Source: an uncultured Clostridia bacterium (lineage in GTDB: Bacteria; Bacillota; Clostridia; Peptostreptococcales; Acidaminobacteraceae). Taken from it: 13,767 nt of DNA. This document shows positions 1 through 5,369 of the stretch, piece after piece; position 1 is the first letter of the stretch; every line of letters begins with the position of its first letter. Position numbers and translations under genes: made by a program. A model generated the notes under the pieces. The model ran no database searches. It was not told the DNA's origin and saw only the letters and a list, made by a program, of their open reading frames with translations. The stretch spans positions 1 through 13,767 of the forward strand of contig CALFKA010000254.1 of assembly GCA_937880545.1 (NCBI GenBank), read 5' to 3'.

Positions 1-231
1 CTCACGCAGTCTTGGATCGATCAAGAAGGGAACATCGTATTTTTCCGAAAGTGCTTGTGCAAGCTGCAAGCAGCGCGGAAGGTCAGAAGTAATCAGCCTT
101 CCCTTTGGAGGCACCTGAAGGAGCGCCTCCAACTGTCTGTATCCTTCTTGTGAATATCCCGCTTCTTTTGTTGGAAACCTCTTTTCTTTCGAGGCGATCG
201 TCTCCGGGTGGCGGATCAGAACAACATGCAA
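1..231 (-). CDS. cobC: Alpha-ribazole phosphatase-like histidine phosphatase, 3' end cut by window edge
   Basis: The first 77 codons of a histidine phosphatase (phosphoglycerate mutase-like) protein are present; the rest lies beyond base 1. I place the start at a TTG at 231-229, six bases after a GGGAGG ribosome site, which gives an N-terminus reading HVVLIRHPET directly after the start residue. This is the family's phosphohistidine loop, but it reads RHP instead of the usual RHG. A second family block, SDLPRCLQLAQAL, is near residue 50. In this family the histidine takes the phosphate; CobC-type members remove the 5'-phosphate from alpha-ribazole phosphate or adenosylcobalamin phosphate. The gene overlaps the end of cobS by 16 bases and is the last visible gene of the cobalamin operon, which is the main reason for choosing CobC over other family members. 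The catalytic residues of the C-terminal half cannot be checked here. Confidence 0.72.
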   Translation of the reverse strand, partial: MHVVLIRHPETIASKEKRFPTKEAGYSQEGYRQLEALLQVPPKGRLITSDLPRCLQLAQALSEKYDVPFLIDPRLRE

Positions 232-947
232 AAGGCACCTCCCAAAAGGAGACTCAAGCCATAGATTATCGTGGATAGTTCAAAGATCAGGCCAATTGCA
301 TCCCCACTCAAACCACCCCATCTCTTCTTTATCGTGTCGATAACGCTCAAGCTTACCAGAAGCGCGATGCCAAAGGCCGCAAGAGAGCGAATACCCAACA
401 GCCAGATGGAAAGTCCCGCCACAAGAGCCAAACCGATGATCAGGTGAGGAAGTTTCACCGCATCAAAGAACATTCTGCCAAGACCATCGGGATTGTAGGA
501 TTCTTGACGGTAGCTAACACACATGGCGATGACTCTTCCGACAAGGGGCATCATAAGGATAGCTATCTTATGCTCATCAAAGAGATAGACATAGAAAAGT
601 GAGATGAGGATCAACCCGACGACGCCGAAGGGTCCAACGGCGGGATCTTTAAGGATTCTCCACTGCTCTTCCTTCTCGCGTGCGCTAAAAAGTGCATCCA
701 CACTGTCTGCTACGCCATCCATGTGCATGCCACCGGTCAGAGCGATATACAGAAAATATAAAATAATTCCCTTTGGCAGTCGCGGTTGAAAAGCCAATAA
801 CAAAGACATACCATAGAGGATCGCACCAAGTAGCAGACCGATGAAGGGAAGGAAAATCACTCCCTTTTTATAGGTTTGTTCCTCCCACTCCACCCGAGGC
901 ATGGGAATGCGGGTAAAAAAGGACATCATCAACAGAAAACTCTTCAA
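216..947 (-). CDS. cobS: Adenosylcobalamin (5'-phosphate) synthase, membrane protein
   Basis: CobS joins GDP-cobinamide to alpha-ribazole (or its phosphate) in the cytoplasmic membrane, the step that completes the nucleotide loop. The 243-residue protein has the usual length. It has several hydrophobic segments (about residues 29-53, 58-74, 107-125 and 160-195, plus the C-terminus), the conserved acidic motif H75-M-D77-G-V-A-D81-S-V-D84, the following KDPAVGPFG block, and a late GGLSGDAIG motif near residue 212. The chosen start is TTG at 947-945. It forms a TTGA overlap with the cobU stop codon and lies just downstream of a full AAAGGAGG. A longer in-frame version starting at 1064 would run 117 bases inside cobU and adds only non-CobS sequence, so I reject it. 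Translation is probably coupled to cobU. Confidence 0.93.
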   Translation of the reverse strand: MKSFLLMMSFFTRIPMPRVEWEEQTYKKGVIFLPFIGLLLGAILYGMSLLLAFQPRLPKGIILYFLYIALTGGMHMDGVADSVDALFSAREKEEQWRILKDPAVGPFGVVGLILISLFYVYLFDEHKIAILMMPLVGRVIAMCVSYRQESYNPDGLGRMFFDAVKLPHLIIGLALVAGLSIWLLGIRSLAAFGIALLVSLSVIDTIKKRWGGLSGDAIGLIFELSTIIYGLSLLLGGAFCMLF

Positions 948-1501
948 ACTTCCTCCTTTACTTTCAGAGGGTAACCGGCAACCATCAGGGTAACGCGCGA
1001 AGCTCTCTTCGCCACCATCTGGTGTGCTCTTCCCGAGATATCCCGGAAGATGTTTCCTAACCAACTCTCGGGAATCACTCCGAGACCAACTTCATTACTG
1101 ACAATAGCACATGGAATCCCTTCCAGTGTATCCAGGAGTTCTTCGATCTGTGAGTAAATGATTTCCTCCATCTTTTTTACTTCTTCCGGTGGCCACTCGA
1201 AGTGTTCCACTTTTTCCTCTTTCTCAAACAGCAGGCGACTCATCATCAGTGTTAGGCAGTCGACAATGACGAAGTCAGCCTCTCTGAAAAATTCTTTATG
1301 CTGGCTGAAGTCTCGATATGCTTCGAGCGTCTTCCATCCCTCCGGTCGATCAGCTTGATGTTTTCGGACTCTGTCCTCCATCCCCTCATCTTTTGCGTTT
1401 GCCGTAGCGACATAGAGAACGTGTCTGTGTACGGAGGCGAGTCTTTGAGCATAACTGCTCTTTCCGCTTCGCACTCCGCCCAGAATCAAGTGTAGACTCA
1501 T
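944..1501 (-). CDS. cobU: Adenosylcobinamide kinase / adenosylcobinamide-phosphate guanylyltransferase
   Basis: CobU phosphorylates adenosylcobinamide and then transfers GMP from GTP to give adenosyl-GDP-cobinamide, the substrate of CobS. The 185-residue product opens with the P-loop GGVRSGKS (residues 8-15). The expected nucleotide-carrying histidine region follows at RKHQADRP (H48 is the candidate), then a Walker-B-like VIVDCLTLMMSRLL near residue 78. The family signatures SNEVGLGVIP and FRDISGRAHQ are in the C-terminal third. The ATG at 1501 overlaps the cobD stop as ATGA and has a GAGGTG ribosome site seven bases upstream. An upstream in-frame start at 1561 would add 20 residues that do not look like CobU. 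The length is typical for the family (about 180 residues). Confidence 0.95.
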   Translation of the reverse strand: MSLHLILGGVRSGKSSYAQRLASVHRHVLYVATANAKDEGMEDRVRKHQADRPEGWKTLEAYRDFSQHKEFFREADFVIVDCLTLMMSRLLFEKEEKVEHFEWPPEEVKKMEEIIYSQIEELLDTLEGIPCAIVSNEVGLGVIPESWLGNIFRDISGRAHQMVAKRASRVTLMVAGYPLKVKEEV

Positions 1502-2508
1502 CGTAACACCTCTTTCATTGCCTGCAGGAGAGCACGATTGTCTTTTTCTGTCCTCACACACAGGCGAAAGTATTTGTCATCCAAAGAGTAAAAATCTTCA
1601 CAGCTTCTTAAATAGAATCCCCGTTTGTGCATTTCCTGATGGAATCCTTCTTTTTCACAGCGAAAAAAGAGAAAGTTAGATCGTGGCTGCGGTCCGGGAA
1701 GGCCCAGTTCCTGCAGGCCTTGATAGAGAAACGCTCGCTGCTCATCAATCACAGCCAGAGATTTTCTGCGGTATTGCTCATCATCTAGAAGTCTCGGTAA
1801 GATCCCTTGCGCGAATGTATTGACACTCCACGGCTCTTTGAATCGGATCATTTTGTGCACCAATTCTTCATCTGCCAATACATACCCAAGTCTGAGCCCT
1901 GCGATCGAGTAGAATTTCGTCATGGAGCGGAGTCGGACGACTCCGGGACTATGAGCTGGGAGACCCTGTCTCGTAAAATCCAGAAAGGACTCATCCAGAA
2001 ACAGCTGGGTATCATGCTCTTTGCAAAAAGTGAGCAAGACCTCCAGCGAATGACTATCTGTCATTGTAGAGGTAGGATTATTTGGTTCACACAGGATGAC
2101 AAGATCCATAGGTACTTTTTCAAGATAATCGATCAGCTCCTCTACATCCAGTGTCCAAGTATCTCTCCCTCGGAGAAAAGCATATACTTCCCACCCTGCC
2201 ACCCCAAAAGCCCTGCGGTACTCATTAAAGGTGGGTTCAACAATAAGTACCCGCCCGGGTCCTATGGATCTTGCAAACAGGTATAAGAGCTCCGTCGCGC
2301 CATTACCCAGTAGTAGCCTCTTTAACGGTTCCTGAATGTGCTCTGAGAGCGCTTGCGTAGCGATCTCAGCTAATATGGGAGGATACGTATTCGCTTCCTC
2401 GACAAGTTGCAAAATTTCTTCCTTCATCCACCCGGGCATCCCCAGAGGGTTAATATTTACACTGTAGTCCAGGACACCCGTCTCTCTGATACCTCCGTGG
2501 CGATTCAT
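1498..2508 (-). CDS. cobD: L-threonine-O-3-phosphate decarboxylase, PLP enzyme
   Basis: CobD decarboxylates L-threonine-O-3-phosphate to (R)-1-amino-2-propanol O-2-phosphate, the linker that CbiB attaches to cobyric acid. The 336-residue protein is a fold-type I aminotransferase-like PLP enzyme. It has the N-terminal SVNINPLG block (about residues 16-23), LLLGNGATEL for cofactor phosphate binding near 66-75, EPNNPT at 141-146, the PLP-pyridine aspartate in DESF (D172), and the Schiff-base lysine in SMTKFYSIAGLRLGY (K198) with the carboxylate-binding arginine after it. Histidinol-phosphate aminotransferase is the close relative, but the operon context favours CobD. Two adjacent ATGs compete: 2508 is six bases after GGAGG and makes a TGATG junction with cbiB, while 2511 is only three bases away. 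I prefer 2508. Confidence 0.92.
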   Translation of the reverse strand: MNRHGGIRETGVLDYSVNINPLGMPGWMKEEILQLVEEANTYPPILAEIATQALSEHIQEPLKRLLLGNGATELLYLFARSIGPGRVLIVEPTFNEYRRAFGVAGWEVYAFLRGRDTWTLDVEELIDYLEKVPMDLVILCEPNNPTSTMTDSHSLEVLLTFCKEHDTQLFLDESFLDFTRQGLPAHSPGVVRLRSMTKFYSIAGLRLGYVLADEELVHKMIRFKEPWSVNTFAQGILPRLLDDEQYRRKSLAVIDEQRAFLYQGLQELGLPGPQPRSNFLFFRCEKEGFHQEMHKRGFYLRSCEDFYSLDDKYFRLCVRTEKDNRALLQAMKEVLR

Positions 2509-3446
2509 CATTTCCCTCCGCACAGTAAAATGGATACCAGTAAGAAAAAACCTTCCAGCATGACGATCAGCCTGTTGATACGCAGAATGTCTTCTCTCGC
2601 CACCTGACGTTTTTCGTCACCCAGCGATGCTTTCTTCACTGTTTTCCCAAAATAAATGGCGTCTCCTCCCAAACGAACTCCCAACAGACCCGCGACAGAA
2701 GCTTCCGCCCATCCCGCATTGGGACTAAGATGGTTATGAGCATCCCGAAACATCATGCGGAAGCCAGAAACCATATCCAGACCGGAAAAGCCACCACAAA
2801 GATTTATAAGGACGCCTCCGATCCTCGCCGGGAGATAGTTGGCGATATCATCGAGCTTTGCCGAGGCGAAACCAATAAAACGATACTTCTCATCTTTGTA
2901 GCCGACCATCGAGTCGAGCGTATTGATACATTTATAGAGAAGACCTGCCAGGACGGTGTGTCCAAGAAAGGAGCCCACAAACATGAATAGAAGGGGGGAA
3001 ACCAGCCCATCAATGGAGTTTTCCGAGAGCGTCTCGAGGACAGCTTTGATGATCTCCGGCTCCTGTAACTGTGAAGTGTCTCTTCCGACGATCTCCTGAA
3101 GCCTTTCTCTTGCTACAGGAAGATCTTGCCTTTGCAGTGCTTCGAGCACTCGTGTGCCCGAACGCCGAAGCGTAGCTCCACAGAGAAGAAAGTACAAGAG
3201 AACTGTGGTAAGTACTAAATTGGCAGGTGACCAGCTCTTTGAAAGCCTGATCAGGAGTGCTGTTACACTCAGAGATCCTCCTATCGTGAGGATCACCAGA
3301 AGAAAACCGGATATATAGGTATTCCCTAGGATTTTCCTTACGTTTTTTTCGAGAAAGGCAATCCAACGCCCGATCAGGGCAATGGGATGCCAGGATATCT
3401 GTGGGTCAGGAAGCAGCATGTCCAGAAGAACGGCAAAGCTCAGCAT
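2508..3446 (-). CDS. cbiB: Adenosylcobinamide-phosphate synthase, membrane protein
   Basis: CbiB (called CobD in the aerobic-pathway nomenclature) amidates cobyric acid with aminopropanol or its phosphate to give cobinamide (phosphate). The 312-residue protein has the usual length and is strongly hydrophobic. Family blocks visible are LLDMLLPDPQ with WHPIALIGRWI (residues 7-29), ETLSENSIDGLVSPL (138-151), NTLDSMVGYKDEKY (175-188), DDIANYLPARI (199-209) and NAGWAEASVAGLLGVRLGG (243-261). Membrane segments lie near residues 46-66, 76-92, 150-170 and at the C-terminus. The start ATG overlaps the end of cobQ by seven bases and has only a weak ribosome site, so translation most likely depends on ribosomes finishing cobQ. 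The product supplies the substrate of CobU two genes downstream. Confidence 0.93.
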   Translation of the reverse strand: MLSFAVLLDMLLPDPQISWHPIALIGRWIAFLEKNVRKILGNTYISGFLLVILTIGGSLSVTALLIRLSKSWSPANLVLTTVLLYFLLCGATLRRSGTRVLEALQRQDLPVARERLQEIVGRDTSQLQEPEIIKAVLETLSENSIDGLVSPLLFMFVGSFLGHTVLAGLLYKCINTLDSMVGYKDEKYRFIGFASAKLDDIANYLPARIGGVLINLCGGFSGLDMVSGFRMMFRDAHNHLSPNAGWAEASVAGLLGVRLGGDAIYFGKTVKKASLGDEKRQVAREDILRINRLIVMLEGFFLLVSILLCGGK

Positions 3447-4225
3447 CCGATGAGGCCCATGAGACCATCGATGTCAAGACATTCTTCCAAAATGTCTGCC
3501 CAGCGTTCGATCACATCTTCCTCTTCAGCATCTCTTATAAGAAGCTCCTCATAGGGAACAATGCCAAAACAGGCAATGCCCATGCGCTCTTCGATCTCTG
3601 TAATGGCCGGCATGAGAAGGGATTTGTCTCCTCTGAATTTGTTGATGATGAAGCCTTTTATGCGCTCTGCATCGGGCTTGTCTAAAAGAAGCTGTGTTCC
3701 ATAGAGAGAGGCAAAGACTCCTCCCCTGTCGATGTCTCCAATGAGGATGACAGGAGCGTCCAAAGCGTGGGCCAACCCCATATTTACAAGGTCTCGCTTG
3801 CGCAGATTGATCTCAGCAGGAGAGCCGGCCCCTTCAATGAGCATACAGTCCATGTCTTCACTCAGTGACTGATAGGCCTCCAGAACTCCTTCCCGGAGCG
3901 TTTCACGCATTTGATAGTATTGTCTGGCATGTATCCTCCCCAGACTCTTTCCGAGAAAGATTACTTCTGAGCCTTGATTGCTGACAGGCTTCAACAAGAT
4001 AGGATTCATGCGCACATCCGGGGCTAAGCCACAGGCTTTCGCCTGCAGTGCCTGCGAATGACTGATTTCATTTCCTTCCGAAGTGATCACGCAATGACTG
4101 GACATATTCTGCGACTTGAATGGACAGACTCGAAAACCCTTTCGGTACAGCAAACGTCCAACTCCGGCAGTAATCAACGACTTCCCTACTGAGGATGCTG
4201 TCCCCTGAAACATGATATTTTTCAT
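3440..4225 (-). CDS. cobQ: Cobyric acid synthase, N-terminal ligase domain only (no glutaminase domain)
   Basis: CobQ/CbiP normally makes four ATP- and glutamine-dependent amidations turning cobyrinic acid a,c-diamide into cobyric acid. This 261-residue protein clearly matches the N-terminal dethiobiotin-synthetase-like half: P-loop GTASSVGKS (8-16), PFKSQNMS (35-42), SQALQAKACG (57-66), MNPILLKP (73-80), LIEGAGSPAEINL (129-141), GDIDRGGVFASL (163-174) and GFIINKFRGD (191-200). Full-length CobQ has about 480-510 residues; the C-terminal class I glutamine amidotransferase domain with its catalytic Cys and His is absent. The protein ends shortly after the ligase core with an acidic tail. cbiB begins within its last seven bases, so the missing half is not hidden downstream in another frame. 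It may use free ammonia, borrow a glutaminase, or be impaired. It is the first gene after the B12 riboswitch; no Shine-Dalgarno precedes either candidate ATG (4225 or 4213). Confidence 0.85.
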   Translation of the reverse strand: MKNIMFQGTASSVGKSLITAGVGRLLYRKGFRVCPFKSQNMSSHCVITSEGNEISHSQALQAKACGLAPDVRMNPILLKPVSNQGSEVIFLGKSLGRIHARQYYQMRETLREGVLEAYQSLSEDMDCMLIEGAGSPAEINLRKRDLVNMGLAHALDAPVILIGDIDRGGVFASLYGTQLLLDKPDAERIKGFIINKFRGDKSLLMPAITEIEERMGIACFGIVPYEELLIRDAEEEDVIERWADILEECLDIDGLMGLIGC

Positions 4226-4235
4226 AACAATTGCG

Positions 4236-4262
4236 AAAAAAAGCTGCCGGGATAGGCAGCTT
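4236..4262 (-). terminator. Intrinsic terminator, expression platform of the B12 riboswitch
   Basis: On the minus strand AAGCTGCC and GGCAGCTT form an 8-bp stem around a six-base loop (TATCCC), running directly into a tract of seven or more T residues. It sits between the riboswitch and cobQ and ends about ten bases before the cobQ ATG, so it is the likely transcription stop used when cobalamin is bound. Confidence 0.88.
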
Positions 4263-4264
4263 AA

Positions 4265-4380
4265 TAGATCGCTCTTCCCTCCGAAGTATCTTTGGTTCTG
4301 GTATCCTGACTGATCGCTGAAGCGAATGACAGTAGCGGGGGCTGTAGAGGATTCTCACCTCTTTTCCCAGTGGCTCTATA
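4265..4380 (-). ncRNA. Cobalamin (B12) riboswitch
   Basis: The minus strand carries the conserved core of a cobalamin riboswitch in order: GCCACTGGGAAAA (from 4374), GGTGAGAATCC, ACAGCCCCCGCTACTGT (near 4345-4329), a short hairpin (TCGC-TTCA-GCGA), the B12 box AGTCAGGATACC (4311-4300), and a CTTCGGAGGG segment (4286-4277) matching the 3' arm that kisses the core. The interval between CTACTGT and the B12 box is only about 17 bases, so the peripheral P7-P11-type arms seen in long adenosylcobalamin riboswitches are missing or minimal. The downstream terminator suggests transcriptional control: bound cobalamin lowers expression of cobQ-cbiB-cobD-cobU-cobS-cobC. Outer boundaries are approximate. 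Confidence 0.9.
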
Positions 4381-4406
4381 GAATTGAATAAAGTTCAGAG
4401 GACATA

Positions 4407-5249
4407 CTAGCTGTCTAAGAACTGTTTTGTGTATATATAGACGTTCTCTTTATTTTCGTTAGTGTCGAATTCATGGAAGTAATACCCATTCTTGTGCAGC
4501 AGCTTCTGCAGGGGAATATTTCCTTCCACACATGGGATGTGGATCGTTCCGATATAGTTTGAGCGATACCACTCTTCAAATTCCCGGAAGAGCTCCATCC
4601 CTTGGAGAATGATGTCAGAGAACTGATGGAAACGCACATCGCTCACATGGAGATCACCTGAGTTCTCCGCCTTGGTAAATTTAAACCAATTGAGGTAGTA
4701 CTGGCCAAATCGTTCTACAAATAGCTGATCTTTTGGATCGATGTGATAGAACCCGCGATCAAGGATCTTGCGGACATCGGCACTTCCTGCCAACGAATAA
4801 CTTGTATCTCTCTTATAGTTTTTAATCATACACCACTTGAGATCCAGCTCGGCGAGAAAGATCTCAATGAGATTAGTAAACTCTTCAACCAGTGAGGGGT
4901 TGACATTTGTCTCAAAGATCTCTTGGATCTCCTGATTTGCTTTATCTACCTCTTCAAAGAGCGTCTTACCACGGCTCGTCAGGTAGACATTGACCTTTCG
5001 CTTATCTCTCGGATCCGTGCGTCGATAGATCTGACCGGCAGTCTCAAGCTTTTTAAGTGCCTTCGCTACGGTCGTCTTGTCGATCAGGAGATCTCTTGAA
5101 ATATCATACTGATTAGCACCTTCATGCTCATGCAGGTAAAGAAGGTAAGCATACTGCCCTCGGTTCAGACTTGTGTCTGCGAGTGTATCCTCATAAATGG
5201 TTTCAATCATCCGAGCCAGCTGCTCAACATAAGTTGCAATAGAATTCAT
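4407..5249 (-). CDS. MarR-family transcriptional regulator with an unrecognised C-terminal domain
   Basis: Residues 1-140 of this 280-residue protein are a MarR-type winged helix: a long first helix, GQYAYLLYLHEHEGANQYDI (31-50), a recognition helix in LLIDKTTVAKALKKLETAG (54-72), and a wing with DPRDKRKVNVYLT (79-91). Such proteins bind DNA as dimers and usually repress their own promoter until a small ligand binds. Ordinary MarR proteins end near residue 150. Here about 140 further residues follow, rich in aromatic and charged residues. The last 45 (from GTIHIPCVEGN) recall the end of a GNAT acetyltransferase fold, but I see no acetyl-CoA loop, so its function is unknown. The start ATG at 5249 has AAAGGGTG upstream. 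A longer frame reaching 5360 would include the rny terminator and is not real. Its place directly before the B12 operon is suggestive only. Confidence 0.82.
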   Translation of the reverse strand: MNSIATYVEQLARMIETIYEDTLADTSLNRGQYAYLLYLHEHEGANQYDISRDLLIDKTTVAKALKKLETAGQIYRRTDPRDKRKVNVYLTSRGKTLFEEVDKANQEIQEIFETNVNPSLVEEFTNLIEIFLAELDLKWCMIKNYKRDTSYSLAGSADVRKILDRGFYHIDPKDQLFVERFGQYYLNWFKFTKAENSGDLHVSDVRFHQFSDIILQGMELFREFEEWYRSNYIGTIHIPCVEGNIPLQKLLHKNGYYFHEFDTNENKENVYIYTKQFLDS

Positions 5250-5300
5250 ATGTTGCACCCTTTCTTTATCTGCACTTGGTGAATCGTCACCTATGAACCC

Positions 5301-5329
5301 ATTGTAAAGGATTGTTTCAACCTTTGCAA
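5301..5329 (-). promoter_or_regulatory. Sigma-A-type promoter of the MarR-family gene
   Basis: Reading the minus strand, TTGCAA (5329-5324) and TACAAT (5306-5301) are separated by exactly 17 bases. This predicts a start near 5294 and a leader of about 45 bases to the ATG at 5249. It lies just after the rny terminator, so the regulator has its own transcript. Confidence 0.75.
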
Positions 5330-5333
5330 GGTT
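5319..5333. promoter_or_regulatory. Inverted repeat over the -35 box, candidate MarR operator
   Basis: AACCTT-TGC-AAGGTT is a perfect 6-bp inverted repeat with a three-base centre. It covers the -35 hexamer of the adjacent promoter. MarR proteins typically bind 15-20 bp palindromes in this position, so autorepression is a reasonable inference; nothing in the sequence proves which protein binds. Confidence 0.5.
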
Positions 5334-5336
5334 TCG

Positions 5337-5365
5337 ACAAAAAAGAAGGGGAGTTTTCACTCCCC
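5337..5365 (-). terminator. Intrinsic terminator of rny
   Basis: GGGGAGT and ACTCCCC form a perfect 7-bp stem capped by a GAAA tetraloop, followed by TTCTTTTTT. It begins four bases after the rny stop codon and separates rny from the MarR-family gene. Confidence 0.92.
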
Positions 5366-5369
5366 AAGT

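Noticed and set aside
1807..2286. Plus-strand open frame of 159 codons opposite cobD
   Set aside because: It lies wholly inside a well-supported PLP enzyme gene and has no family motifs.
3300..3446. Hidden glutaminase half of cobQ in another frame after the stop
   Set aside because: The minus-strand sequence from 3446 onwards is a convincing CbiB from its first residues; no amidotransferase motifs are seen there.
4068..4358. Minus-strand open frame of 96 codons across the riboswitch and cobQ start
   Set aside because: It is contradicted by the riboswitch core and by the cobQ P-loop in another frame; it has no motif of its own.
4381..4440. Separate promoter for the cobalamin riboswitch
   Set aside because: TAGTAT and TTTATT resemble -10 boxes, but no -35 box at acceptable spacing goes with them, so I do not annotate one.
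5250..5360. 37-residue N-terminal extension of the MarR-family protein
   Set aside because: It would encode the rny terminator and the gene's own promoter; a good ribosome site precedes the ATG at 5249.
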